Origin: an uncultured bacterium
GTDB lineage: Bacteria > Armatimonadota > JACIXR01
Length of the DNA stretch: 38,600 nt
Direction of reading: 5' to 3'
Assembly: GCA_938041455.1 (NCBI GenBank)
Contig: CALITO010000013.1
Coordinates: 1-38,600, forward strand
The translations under genes and the position numbers were made by a program. A model generated the notes under the pieces. It saw nothing but the letters and a program-made list of their open reading frames with translations. It was not told the DNA's origin and searched no databases. Shown piece by piece: positions 1 to 8,065 of the stretch (position 1 is its first letter; each line of letters opens with the position of its first letter).

Positions 1-554
1 GGAAGTTCACGGTTATGCTCAGGTTGCCATCTACCCTTGAGGGTGGTCGAAAGGGACCCCTCATTATCATATAGTGATAATTGACGGATACGAGATAATC
101 TGTGTTGTGATAGGAGAAGGTGGAGAAGGGGGGATTGAGCGGGCAGACTACCCAAACTTGATAACCTGTGGGGGGGAGGAGCAAACATTATAAGGGGGTG
201 AACTGTAAGTTGTCGTGCTTAATGGACCATCGGAGTGATAATGCTGGGGCTCGTGGACATTTGTCTGCTCCGTTATGTCAACTGAGTCCACAGTGAATCC
301 CGTTACAGGGGAACTGAAATTGGCGATGATATGGAACTCTACCCCTCCAGCAACTGTTCCACTTTTGACGCACTGCCACTGTTGGGGAGAAGCGGTTAAG
401 TCGGGACACCAGCGAGCGTGCAAATCCACCGCAATGGGGTCCGCCCAGGAAAGGGAGACCCCAAGTGCCAAGCTCAATAGGAGGCTACAATACTCCCTCC
501 GAGAGAGAGAGAGAGTAGCCTCTCCAACAACACCGATAACCACTTCCTTAGCAT
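1..554 (-). pseudogene. Secreted protein gene, frameshifted and cut by window edge
   Basis: Family not recognised. An ATG at 554-552 follows a strong SD (GGAGGGA, 5 nt spacing) and a good promoter, but its frame stops after 26 codons. The protein-like frame is entered only if a 15-nt CT repeat (487-505 area) changes by -2 or +1; it then reads a hydrophobic stretch ending LALGVSLSWADP, like a signal peptide, followed by a beta-rich, Cys-containing domain. That frame stops at 148-150. Adding one base to the G7 run at 170-176 instead joins it to an open frame that continues to base 1 with protein-like composition (TGYQVWVVCPLN, then NTDYLVSVNYHYM). So there are two indels, both in slippage-prone tracts. 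It could be a decaying gene, a phase-variable gene, or assembly error. The gene appears monocistronic, downstream of and unrelated to trp. Confidence is good that this was a gene, low on its state and function. Confidence 0.5.
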
Positions 555-610
555 ATTAATCCCTCCTCTTTGTTTTTAACCCACCCAAGAAGGGAAGGTT
601 TCCAATCATA

Positions 611-639
611 ATAGTAACATAATATTTAAAATTGTGCAA
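611..639 (-). promoter_or_regulatory. Promoter of the frameshifted secreted-protein gene
   Basis: On the minus strand, -35 TTGCAC (639-634), 17-nt spacer and -10 TACTAT (616-611). It lies about 57 nt upstream of the ATG at 554, in the 193-nt AT-rich gap after trpA. I see no clear terminator for trpA in this gap. Confidence 0.5.
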
Positions 640-747
640 GTATTTTTGTAGCATTGGTTTTGTTGAATAAACATTTTCGTTTAAAAATTATAACTGCCCT
701 GTCCCCTTTGCGAAGTCAAATTTCGTGTTATAAGCTCTTTGGCTTAA

Positions 748-1557
748 TTATTCGACAAAACCTTTTAAACCAATCGTTTTAATTGTTTCCTTGGAGAGTG
801 AGGAGACGAAATCACGCACTACTTTAAAGCGAGTTTCCCCTTCATACTTTCTAAGAAGCCCCAGTAAGGCGGAACCTACCACCGCTCCATCGGCAAAATC
901 CCTCAGCCACCTTATATGAGAGGTCTTGGAGATACCAAATCCTACCGCTACAGGTTTTCCCGTAACCTCTTTTATCCTCGGCACCTTCTCCTCTATATCC
1001 TTCGGCAATTCCTCCCTCTCCCCAGTAATTCCCTTTACCGAGACATAATAAATGAAACCAGTCGTTACCCCACCCACTATTTTATACCTCTTTTCGTCGC
1101 TAGTTGGGGCTAAGAGAAACACAGTCCGCAAATCGTTTTCTCTAACACTTTCAATTAGTTCTTCAGCCTCTTCGGGTGGGAGGTCGGGGACGATGAGCCC
1201 ATCCACACCCCTTTCCTTCGCCTCCTGGCAAAGTCTACTCAAGCCATATTGATAAAATGGATTGTAATAGCCCATCAACAGAAGGGGCATTTGAAACCTT
1301 TTGCTTATCTCTTTCGCCAACTCCAATATATCCCGTAGGGAGGTGTCCCTCTTCAGAGCGATCTGCATTGCTTCCTGGATTGTTGCTCCATCAGCGAGGG
1401 GGTCTGAGAAAGGAACTCCTAACTCAAGGCAGTCCGCTCCACTTTCTACCAATATCTCAACGATTTTCAGCGTTTCCTCCAAGGGAAACTCCCCCCCTGT
1501 TAGGTAAAATATAAGAGCAAGTTTGTCATCAGAGAAGAGAGCATCAAGTTTGTTCAC
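748..1557 (-). CDS. trpA: Tryptophan synthase alpha subunit
   Basis: The alpha subunit cleaves indole-3-glycerol phosphate to indole and glyceraldehyde 3-phosphate; indole is channelled to TrpB. The protein is 269 aa, the normal family length. The catalytic pair sits in [14 protein letters not shown]: Glu45 and Asp56 match the E. coli Glu49/Asp60 acid-base pair. Phosphate-binding loops are seen near the C-terminus ([16 protein letters not shown]). The start is GTG at 1557 and overlaps the trpB end by 14 nt, so translation is probably coupled and the two subunits made in equal amounts. It is the last gene of the trp operon. The family assignment is secure. Confidence 0.97.
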   Translation of the reverse strand: MNKLDALFSDDKLALIFYLTGGEFPLEETLKIVEILVESGADCLELGVPFSDPLADGATIQEAMQIALKRDTSLRDILELAKEISKRFQMPLLLMGYYNPFYQYGLSRLCQEAKERGVDGLIVPDLPPEEAEELIESVRENDLRTVFLLAPTSDEKRYKIVGGVTTGFIYYVSVKGITGEREELPKDIEEKVPRIKEVTGKPVAVGFGISKTSHIRWLRDFADGAVVGSALLGLLRKYEGETRFKVVRDFVSSLSKETIKTIGLKGFVE

Positions 1558-2719
1558 TTCTCAGCACCTCCATTGCCTCGCTTATATCCTTGTCTCCCCT
1601 GCCGGAAAGATTAACGATGATAATGGTATCTTTTGGACAGCGAGGGGCGAGCTTCAAGCAGTGGGCAACTGCGTGGGCGCTCTCTAAGGCGGGGATAATG
1701 CCCTCTAAACGGGAAAGTATCTCAAAAGCTTCCAAAGCTTCCCTATCGTTTACCTTCACATATTCCGCTCGTCCAACCTCTTTATAGAAGGAATGTTCGG
1801 GACCAACCCCAGGATAATCAAGTCCCGGAGCTATCGAATGGGTGCTCCTTATCTGTCCTTCCTCGTCCTGAAGTATATAGGTTTTGCTACCATGGAGAAA
1901 ACCTATCTTGCCCTCACAAAGGGAGGCGGCGTTTCCTTTTTCGTTGCCTCCCCCTTCTACCCCTATGAACTTGACTTCCTTATCCTCAAAGAAGGGGTGG
2001 AAGAAACCCATTGAATTGCTCCCCCCACCCACGCAGGCGATTAAATAATCGGGAAGCCTTCCCTCTATCTCTGAAATCTGCCTCTTCGTCTCTTCACCTA
2101 TGACCGATTGGAAATCCCTGACTATTGCAGGGTAGGGATGGGGACCTACGACGGAGCCCAAAAGATAATAAGTGGTGTCAACATTTGTTATCCAATCTCG
2201 CAATGCCTCGTTTATTGCGTCTTTCAAGGTCCTTGAACCACTTGAAACAGGGACTACCTTCGCCCCTAAAAGTTCCATTCGGAAGACATTCAACTTCTGT
2301 CTTCTCATATCTTCCTCGCCCATATAAATTACACACTCTAAGCCGAAGAGAGCACACACAGTTGCAGTGGCTACTCCATGCTGACCAGCTCCCGTTTCCG
2401 CTATTATCCTCCTTTTCCCCATTTCCATCGCCAAAAGGGCTTGTCCCAAAGTATTGTTTATCTTATGCGCTCCCGTGTGAAGTAAATCCTCCCTCTTGAG
2501 GTAAATCTTTGCACCTCCAAGTTCTCTTGTCATCCGCTCGGCGAAATATAAGGGAGTGGGTCTTCCAGCATAATTTTTGAGGTAATAGTTTAGTTTCTCC
2601 TTGAATTTTCTCGAGTTCTTGGCGCGTTGATAGCTTCTTTCAAGCTCCTCCAGAGCGGGAATCAGGGTTTCGGGAACAAAGCGTCCCCCGAAGGGACCGA
2701 AGTATCCTTTTCTCTCCAT
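1544..2719 (-). CDS. trpB: Tryptophan synthase beta subunit
   Basis: PLP enzyme that condenses indole with serine to give tryptophan, in an alpha2-beta2 complex with TrpA. It is 391 aa with the TrpB1-type N-terminus ([15 protein letters not shown]), the PLP lysine Lys86 in HTGAHKINN, the Glu-containing AETGAGQHG loop, and the phosphate-binding GGGSNS motif. Its ATG lies 58 nt inside the 3' end of trpF in another frame. The start is supported by GGAGGT 9 nt upstream and by the conserved N-terminus, so the long overlap looks real. It overlaps trpA by 14 nt downstream. Function is certain. Confidence 0.97.
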   Translation of the reverse strand: MERKGYFGPFGGRFVPETLIPALEELERSYQRAKNSRKFKEKLNYYLKNYAGRPTPLYFAERMTRELGGAKIYLKREDLLHTGAHKINNTLGQALLAMEMGKRRIIAETGAGQHGVATATVCALFGLECVIYMGEEDMRRQKLNVFRMELLGAKVVPVSSGSRTLKDAINEALRDWITNVDTTYYLLGSVVGPHPYPAIVRDFQSVIGEETKRQISEIEGRLPDYLIACVGGGSNSMGFFHPFFEDKEVKFIGVEGGGNEKGNAASLCEGKIGFLHGSKTYILQDEEGQIRSTHSIAPGLDYPGVGPEHSFYKEVGRAEYVKVNDREALEAFEILSRLEGIIPALESAHAVAHCLKLAPRCPKDTIIIVNLSGRGDKDISEAMEVLRSEQT

Positions 2720-3303
2720 TTTCTAATCACCTCCATAAACCTTCTCAATTTGGTCTCGTCCTTTTTCCCCGGATATGCTTCCACTCCGCTTGATACATCA
2801 ACAGCGTAGGGACGAAATATGCTGAGCACAAGTTCCAGATTATAAGGATTGAGTCCGCCGGCTAAGATAACGGGTGTATCACAACGAAAATCCCTCAATA
2901 AATTCCAATCAAAGGGTTGTCCCCTCTTTGGGCTGTCTAAGAGGAAAGCTGATGCCTCGTATTCCTTTAACTTTTCCAAATCCCCTTTGTCCTCGATTTT
3001 GAACGCCTTTATCACCTTCCCTGAGAAAAGTTTGCAATATTGGGGAGGTTCATCCCCATGGAACTGAAGGACACAAATACCGCAAAGCGAGGAAATTTCC
3101 TTTACCTTTTGGATGTCCTCGTTTGCGAATACGCCGACGGTTGTTATGAATGGGGGAAGCCTTTTGATTATCTCCCTTGCCATCAGGGGTTCTATCCTTC
3201 GGGGAGAGGGAGCAAATATGAAGCCGAGAGCATCTGCACCCAGTTCTACAGAGAGCATAGCATCCTTCAAATTGGTTATCCCACAGATTTTAACCCTTAG
3301 CAT
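2662..3303 (-). CDS. trpF: Phosphoribosylanthranilate isomerase
   Basis: TIM-barrel enzyme that carries out the Amadori rearrangement of phosphoribosylanthranilate to CdRP, the step before TrpC. It is 213 aa. The catalytic Cys7 is in the conserved VKICGITN start, and the C-terminal aspartate is in [10 protein letters not shown]. The last ~19 residues (after [10 protein letters not shown]) are read from DNA that also encodes the first residues of TrpB, so the C-terminus is slightly longer than typical and is overprinted. It overlaps trpC by 14 nt. The enzyme is separate here, not fused to TrpC as in E. coli. Confidence 0.95.
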   Translation of the reverse strand: MLRVKICGITNLKDAMLSVELGADALGFIFAPSPRRIEPLMAREIIKRLPPFITTVGVFANEDIQKVKEISSLCGICVLQFHGDEPPQYCKLFSGKVIKAFKIEDKGDLEKLKEYEASAFLLDSPKRGQPFDWNLLRDFRCDTPVILAGGLNPYNLELVLSIFRPYAVDVSSGVEAYPGKKDETKLRRFMEVIRKWREKDTSVPSGDALFPKP

Positions 3304-4060
3304 AACCCAAAAGTTCCTTCACTTTTTTCTTGACATCTTTAGCCCGCATTATCGCTTCACCCACTAAAAAAGCCCTTATCCCCGCCTTTCTCAACTCTTC
3401 TATCTGTCCCCGTTCCTTTATCCCGCTCTCTGCGACAACCAACAAATGGGGGGGAAGCTCTTCTTTGAGCTGGAAAATCCTTTCCATATTCACCTGAAAA
3501 TTGCCCAAATCTCTGCTATTTATCCCTACCATATCTAATGGTAAACCTTTGATCTTCTCCCAATCCTCCCTATCGTGAATTTCCACGAGACATTGAAGCC
3601 CCTTTTCCTTTGCTATATTGAAAAATTGGGCAAGCTTTTTCTGAGGTAAGCAGCGGGCTATGAGAAGGATAGCATCCGCTCCAAATTTCTCTCCGAGTTC
3701 TATTTGAAATTCATCTATTATAAAATCCTTCATAAGGATGGGAAGATTGGTCTTGGATTTAATCATTGGCAGAAAGTTAAGGGAACCACAGAAGAAATCT
3801 TTATCGGTGAGGACGGACAAAGCAGAGGCTCCCCCAGCCTCCATCTCTTGAGCCAATTCCACTGGTTCAAAATCCCCCCTTATTATGCCAACTGAGGGAG
3901 AACATTTCTTCAATTCACATATAAGGGCTGGGTCCTGGGAGAGGAGGGCGGATTTGAAATCTCGTCGGGGAAGGGTAGAAGATGATAATGAAATGGGGAG
4001 CCTCTTCAGAAGTTCTATCTCCTCCCTTTTCTTTTTCAGAATCCTTTCAAGAATTCCCAT
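3290..4060 (-). CDS. trpC: Indole-3-glycerol phosphate synthase
   Basis: TIM-barrel enzyme that closes CdRP to indole-3-glycerol phosphate, feeding TrpA. It is 256 aa, a monofunctional enzyme. Conserved segments are LICELKKCSPSVG (catalytic lysines), LSVLTDKDFF with the Asp/Phe loop, PILMKDFIIDEFQI (central Lys), GINSRDLGNF, and VAESGI near the C-terminus. It overlaps trpD upstream by 14 nt and trpF downstream by 14 nt, consistent with coupled translation. Confidence 0.96.
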   Translation of the reverse strand: MGILERILKKKREEIELLKRLPISLSSSTLPRRDFKSALLSQDPALICELKKCSPSVGIIRGDFEPVELAQEMEAGGASALSVLTDKDFFCGSLNFLPMIKSKTNLPILMKDFIIDEFQIELGEKFGADAILLIARCLPQKKLAQFFNIAKEKGLQCLVEIHDREDWEKIKGLPLDMVGINSRDLGNFQVNMERIFQLKEELPPHLLVVAESGIKERGQIEELRKAGIRAFLVGEAIMRAKDVKKKVKELLGYAKG

Positions 4061-5078
4061 CGCTCTCTACCTCCCTACTAATTCTCCTCAGGGTTTCCAA
4101 TACATTCATTGTTCTACCTGACCTAAGTGAATCTCTTGCTATCTCTACTCCCTCTTTCAAGTTTCTGGCGAGGCCGGCTACTACCAGAGCGGCAGATGAG
4201 TTGAGGAGGACGGCATCCAAAGGGGGACCGGTTATTTCAAAAGAAAGTATTAATTGGGCTAATTCCACATTGCTCTCTTTGTTTCCCGCCCTTAGCAACT
4301 CCAAGGGATAGCGAGGAATCCCGAATTCTTCAGGTTCTATTAGGTATTCTTTGATGCCACCATCCACTATTTCACTAACTTTTGTAGGGGCGGAGAGGGA
4401 GATCTCGTCCATTCCCTCCATACTACTTACGATCATAGCCCTCTCAACGCCCAATTTGAGGAGCACGGAGGCGATGAAGGAAGTAAGAGTGGGGGAAAAA
4501 ACGCCCAGAAGTTGTCTTCTGACCCTTGCGGGATTGGTGAGGGGCCCCAAAATATTAAAGACAGTTCGCACCCCTAGTTCTCTTCTCGGACCAGCAACAG
4601 TTTTCATCGCCGGATGGTAGAGGGGGGCGAAGAGGAAGGCGAAGTTGCATTCATCCAGAGCTCTGTGAGCGAGGGTAGGGGGCATATCGATCTTCACTCC
4701 AAGAGCTTCCATAAGGTCAGCGCTTCCACAGAGGGAGGAAACGGAACGATTCCCATGTTTGGCTACTTTGACCCCTGCCCCAGCCACCACGAGGGCGGAA
4801 AGGGTGGAAATGTTCAGCGTTCCTATTCCATCCCCACCTGTTCCGCAGGTATCTATAAGCTCACCCGAGTAATCTAAGCGAAGCGATTTATCCCTCATTG
4901 CCCTCGCAAATCCCGAAACCTCCTCCTCAGTTTCACCCTTCATACGCAAAGCGATGAGGAATGCTCCTATTTGGGCTGGAGTGGCTTGCCCCTCCATTAT
5001 GAAACTCATAACCTCATAAGATTCTTCTGAACTAAGGGTATTCCTTCCCAAGACCTTCTCCAAAATCTCCTTAAGCAT
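4047..5078 (-). CDS. trpD: Anthranilate phosphoribosyltransferase
   Basis: Transfers phosphoribose from PRPP to anthranilate. It is 343 aa, a stand-alone enzyme not fused to TrpG. PRPP-binding motifs are DTCGTGGDG near residue 80 and KHGNRSVSS; the anthranilate site is around LFAPLYHPAMK and RRELGVRTVFNILGP. It begins 4 nt after the trpG stop and overlaps trpC by 14 nt. Assignment is secure. Confidence 0.97.
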   Translation of the reverse strand: MLKEILEKVLGRNTLSSEESYEVMSFIMEGQATPAQIGAFLIALRMKGETEEEVSGFARAMRDKSLRLDYSGELIDTCGTGGDGIGTLNISTLSALVVAGAGVKVAKHGNRSVSSLCGSADLMEALGVKIDMPPTLAHRALDECNFAFLFAPLYHPAMKTVAGPRRELGVRTVFNILGPLTNPARVRRQLLGVFSPTLTSFIASVLLKLGVERAMIVSSMEGMDEISLSAPTKVSEIVDGGIKEYLIEPEEFGIPRYPLELLRAGNKESNVELAQLILSFEITGPPLDAVLLNSSAALVVAGLARNLKEGVEIARDSLRSGRTMNVLETLRRISREVESDGNS

Positions 5079-5082
5079 TTTC

Positions 5083-5652
5083 CTACCTCCTTTCTAAGAA
5101 ATTTCTCAAAAGTTCCTTGCCATACTGGGTGGCTATGGATTCCGGATGGAATTGTAATCCCACTATATAGAAATCCTTATGCTTCACCGCCATCACCTCT
5201 CCCTCCTCCGCCCAAGCGAGAAGTTCCAAACAGGAAGGTAATGTATCCCTTCTTATCGCCAGGGAATGGTAGCGAGTAGCTTGGAATGGGGAGGGAATTC
5301 CCCTGAAAATATGTTTGCCGGTATGATAAATGAGAGAGGTCTTCCCATGCATCAATCTTTTGGCACTTACCACTTCCCCACCAAAGGCATAGCCAATTGC
5401 CTGATGCCCGAGGCAAACACCCAGTATAGGTGTTTTCCCCGCGCAATGTCTTATAAGTTCAACACATATCCCCGCCTCTTCTGGTCTCCCAGGCCCAGGG
5501 GATATCACGATAGATGAGGGATTCATAGCATCCACATCCTCAAGGGAAATTTGGTCGTTGCGAAAAACTTCCAATTCGCATCCCATCTCCCCCAAATATT
5601 GCACAAGGTTATAGACGAAAGAATCGTAATTATCTATCACCAAGATTTTCAT
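5083..5652 (-). CDS. trpG: Anthranilate synthase glutaminase subunit
   Basis: Class I glutamine amidotransferase that supplies ammonia to TrpE. It is 189 aa. The triad is visible: nucleophile Cys80 in ILGVCLGHQAIG, and His169/Glu171 in LQFHPESI. Its ATG overlaps the trpE stop (ATGA), the arrangement expected for a 1:1 complex. The same subunit may also serve para-aminobenzoate synthesis, as in several bacteria; no pabB or pabC is in view, so this remains open. Confidence 0.95.
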   Translation of the reverse strand: MKILVIDNYDSFVYNLVQYLGEMGCELEVFRNDQISLEDVDAMNPSSIVISPGPGRPEEAGICVELIRHCAGKTPILGVCLGHQAIGYAFGGEVVSAKRLMHGKTSLIYHTGKHIFRGIPSPFQATRYHSLAIRRDTLPSCLELLAWAEEGEVMAVKHKDFYIVGLQFHPESIATQYGKELLRNFLERR

Positions 5653-7082
5653 AGATATCTCTCCTCATATTGGTGGAGTGCTTTGAGCAGTGCTTTCGCC
5701 TTGTTCTCTATTTCGAGCAATTCCCTTTGAGGAAGGGAATCGGCCACTATACCAGCTCCAGCCTGAATAAACACCTTGCCCTTATAGAAGATAGCCGTCC
5801 TTATAGTTATGCAGGAATCTAAGTTACCGTTAAAACTGAGGTAGCCTACAACCCCAGCATATGGTCCCCTTCTCACTGGTTCAAGCTCCTCTATTATCTC
5901 CATAGCTCTCACCTTGGGGGCTCCCGAGACGGTTCCTGCGGGAAGGGAAGCCTGGAGGGCGTCCAAGGCGTCCCTATCTTCTCGTAGTTTGCCCTCCACA
6001 TAGGAAACGATGTGCATAACATGGGAGTAGCGTTCTGTGACCATAAATTGAGGGACTTTCACACTTCCATATTCGCACACTTTCCCCACATCGTTTCTCG
6101 CAAGGTCAACGAGCATAAGATGCTCCGCTCTCTCTTTTTCGTCCTCCAGCAAATCCATCTCCAGTTCTTTGTCTTCCTCTGGTGTTCTTCCCCTTGGCCT
6201 CGTTCCCGCTATGGGTCGTTGAAATACAACACCGTTATGCACTCGCACCATAATCTCGGGCGAGGAACCCACCATAACCAAGTCGCCCATTTTGAGATAG
6301 AACATATAAGGGGAAGGATTTATGCTGTGGAGTATGCGATACACATCAAAAGGGTCGCCGGCAAAAGGAAGGGAGAATCTGCGTGAGAGGACAACTTGGA
6401 AGATATCGCCTCGCTCTATGTATCTTTTTGCCCTTTCTACCGCCAATATAAACTCCTCATCACTTATGCTCACTTCCAGGTCTCCCAAGTAGCTTCTCCC
6501 TGGAGCGGAGCCCCTTGGGGAATGGGAAGCGATGTTTGTCAGCATCGCCTTAATTTCCTCTATCTTCCTTCTCCCTTCCTCATAGGCCTTATCTGCACCC
6601 TCGTTAACTTCCGCCATATGGACTATGGTCAGTTCCCTCTTTAAGTGGTCTATCATCAGGATAGTCGGGAAAAGCATCATTATTGATGTGGGCAAGCGGA
6701 GGTCATCTCTCTGGAAGGAAGGGAGTTTTTCCCAAGCTCGCACCGCATCGTAGCTTATGTAGCCCACAGCACCCCCCATGAAAGGAGGTAAGTCCCTGAT
6801 TAGTGGTGCTCTTTTGTTGAGGACCCTCTTGCGCAGTAGGGGGATGGGGTCTTCACCGTTTTGGGTAACCCAGACGGCGGTGGGTTTGCAACCGAGGAAG
6901 GAGTATCTGCCAAGCACTTCTCCCCTCTCCGCGCTTTCCAGAAGGAAAGCATATTTTTCCCTCCCCCACAGTTTGCGGAAGAGGGAGATGGGGGTTTCCT
7001 CATCGAAGAGGAAAGATTCCCAGACCGGGATTATCCTGTAATTACTTGCCAAGTTTTGGAACTCTTTTTCGGTGGGTTCCAA
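5649..7082 (-). CDS. trpE: Anthranilate synthase component I
   Basis: Makes anthranilate from chorismate with TrpG; first committed step of Trp synthesis. I choose the TTG at 7082, read as [14 protein letters not shown], because GGAGGTGAT lies just upstream with 7-nt spacing. The in-frame ORF extends 27 codons further up to 7163, but that stretch is the attenuator terminator. From TTG the protein is 477 aa. The Trp feedback-inhibition motif LLES is present ([14 protein letters not shown]), as is the C-terminal chorismate-binding core ([32 protein letters not shown]). It should therefore be controlled both by Trp binding and by attenuation. It is the first structural gene of the operon. Confidence 0.95.
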   Translation of the reverse strand: MEPTEKEFQNLASNYRIIPVWESFLFDEETPISLFRKLWGREKYAFLLESAERGEVLGRYSFLGCKPTAVWVTQNGEDPIPLLRKRVLNKRAPLIRDLPPFMGGAVGYISYDAVRAWEKLPSFQRDDLRLPTSIMMLFPTILMIDHLKRELTIVHMAEVNEGADKAYEEGRRKIEEIKAMLTNIASHSPRGSAPGRSYLGDLEVSISDEEFILAVERAKRYIERGDIFQVVLSRRFSLPFAGDPFDVYRILHSINPSPYMFYLKMGDLVMVGSSPEIMVRVHNGVVFQRPIAGTRPRGRTPEEDKELEMDLLEDEKERAEHLMLVDLARNDVGKVCEYGSVKVPQFMVTERYSHVMHIVSYVEGKLREDRDALDALQASLPAGTVSGAPKVRAMEIIEELEPVRRGPYAGVVGYLSFNGNLDSCITIRTAIFYKGKVFIQAGAGIVADSLPQRELLEIENKAKALLKALHQYEERYL

Positions 7083-7088
7083 AACTAT

Positions 7089-7239
7089 CACCTCCTTAAA
7101 AAAGAAGCCACGGGCTTTTACCCGTGGCTTATATGGAGGTGGCAAGTTCTGGCTTACCCGCAATCAGCCACGGGTAATGCCCGCTGGGGGGCATACCCGT
7201 GGCTGTTTATTCACCTATTTAGCCCTCGGATATGCCCCC
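7089..7239 (-). promoter_or_regulatory. trp attenuator with five alternative RNA segments
   Basis: On the minus-strand RNA: A, 7239-7227, inside the leader-peptide codons just after Trp; B, 7204-7187; C, 7182-7166; D, 7129-7118; E, 7114-7105. A:B pairs over 13 contiguous bp with one G-U. B:C makes a 16-bp hairpin with a 1-nt bulge. C:D makes 12 bp, an antiterminator. D:E is the terminator. The pairings are mutually exclusive in a chain. Inferred logic: a ribosome stalled at Trp codons leaves A free, so A:B and C:D form and RNA polymerase reads into trpE. A ribosome that reaches the stop codon covers A, so B:C and D:E form and transcription ends. CACCTCC (7141-7135) can also pair with the trpE SD. 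The pairings are seen in sequence; the switching logic is inference. Confidence 0.85.
7098..7130 (-). terminator. trp attenuator, rho-independent terminator
   Basis: Minus strand: 10-bp stem AAGCCACGGG (7130-7121) with CCCGTGGCTT (7114-7105), 6-nt loop TAAAAG, then C and six T (7103-7098). It ends only 2-3 nt before the trpE SD. This is a textbook intrinsic terminator in a 5' leader, so it should act as an attenuator. Confidence 0.9.
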
Positions 7240-7289
7240 TTCATCCATTGCCACCACCAATTGATGGCAGGTATGAAGGGGTTTTCCAT
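7215..7289 (-). CDS. trpL: trp operon leader peptide (24 aa, WWWQW)
   Basis: Short ORF with ATG at 7289-7287 and TAG at 7217-7215: 24 residues starting MENPFIPAIN, then WWWQW, then MKGAYPRAK. Four of 24 residues are Trp, in codons 11-13 and 15. It sits between a sigma-70 promoter and the trp terminator, as expected of a ribosome-sensed attenuator peptide. There is no SD; the predicted transcript start is only about 10 nt before the ATG, so it may be translated as a nearly leaderless message. The peptide itself is not expected to have a function; its translation rate is the signal. The identification is strong because rare Trp codons, location and terminator coincide. Confidence 0.92.
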   Translation of the reverse strand: MENPFIPAINWWWQWMKGAYPRAK

Positions 7290-7304
7290 TTTTAATCATA
7301 AATA

Positions 7305-7332
7305 ATAATAACATAGCTTATTTTTTTGTCAA
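7305..7332 (-). promoter_or_regulatory. trp operon promoter
   Basis: Minus strand: perfect -35 TTGACA (7332-7327), 16-nt spacer, -10 TATTAT (7310-7305). Predicted start is near 7299, about 10 nt ahead of trpL. A 13-nt palindrome, TTGAATAATTCAA (7344-7356), lies 12 nt upstream of the -35 and could be an operator; no regulator is assigned. Confidence 0.75.
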
Positions 7333-7468
7333 CAAAAAGTTCGTTGAATAATTCAAGGGAAGGAACCGCTCAAGGGGAGAATGTTGTTTACCTTTCACCT
7401 TTATTCAACAAAATCCAACAAAACAAATGTTGACGAGGAAAGGGGGAAAAGGAATAATTAAAAATAGG

Positions 7469-8065
7469 ATGAAAATCGGGATAATGGGCGGAACTTTCGA
7501 CCCCATTCATATAGGGCATCTTGTAGCTGCCGAGGAGGCAAGAGCAGTCTTCGGGCTGGATAAGGTTATTTTCGTGCCCAACTATCAGCCTCCTCATAAG
7601 CCGGGTGTTCCCATAACCGATCCCGAGCACCGCTATGCCATGGTGCTCCTTTCCATCTATACTAATCCTTACTTTGAAGTTTCCCGAATAGAGATAGAGC
7701 GTGGCGGTCCCTCCTACGCTATTGACACCGTTAGGGAGTTCAAAAAACTTTACCCTGAAGCGGAGGTATACTTCATAACGGGAGCAGATGCTATAGCGGA
7801 GATACTTTCCTGGAAGGAAGGCAAAGAAATTCTCCAGCTTTGTAAGTTCATAGCGGTTACTCGTCCGGGATATGATATAGAGAGAGTGAAGGAAAAACTT
7901 CGCCCTCTTGATGATAAAGTGGAGTTCCTTAAGATAACAGAAATAAACATCTCCTCAACCGAGATAAGGAAGCGGGTAAGGGAAGGGAAACCCATCAAAT
8001 ACCTTGTTCTGGACACCGTGGAAAACTACATCTACAAGCATGGTCTCTATAGCGGAGGGAAATGA
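7469..8065 (+). CDS. nadD: Nicotinate-nucleotide adenylyltransferase
   Basis: Transfers AMP from ATP to nicotinate mononucleotide, the late step of NAD synthesis. I start at the ATG at 7469, which gives the family N-terminus MKIGIMGGTFDPIHIGHL (the HxGH nucleotidyltransferase motif); an in-frame ATG at 7427 would add 14 atypical residues with no SD. The C-terminal motif ISSTEIRKRVREGKPIKYLV is also present. It is 198 aa, normal length. It overlaps the next gene by 4 nt (ATGA). The order nadD, LCP protein, rsfS is a recurring bacterial arrangement. nadA, for early NAD synthesis, is in the next operon on the other strand; nadB and nadC are not in view. Confidence 0.95.
   Translation: MKIGIMGGTFDPIHIGHLVAAEEARAVFGLDKVIFVPNYQPPHKPGVPITDPEHRYAMVLLSIYTNPYFEVSRIEIERGGPSYAIDTVREFKKLYPEAEVYFITGADAIAEILSWKEGKEILQLCKFIAVTRPGYDIERVKEKLRPLDDKVEFLKITEINISSTEIRKRVREGKPIKYLVLDTVENYIYKHGLYSGGK

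Noticed and set aside
7083-7163. In-frame N-terminal extension of trpE to 7163
   Set aside because: It would translate the terminator hairpin; TTG 7082 with a strong SD is better. Treated as leader RNA.
7098-7204. T-box or TRAP control of trp
   Set aside because: No T-box sequence or tRNA-Trp specifier arrangement, and no NAG-repeat series was seen; the leader peptide explains the region.
6861-7295. Plus-strand ORF of ~144 aa over the trpE 5' end and leader
   Set aside because: Antisense shadow of trpE and the trp leader, with no family character and no SD.
7427-7468. Longer nadD start at 7427
   Set aside because: Adds 14 residues without SD ahead of the conserved N-terminus, so the ATG at 7469 is preferred.
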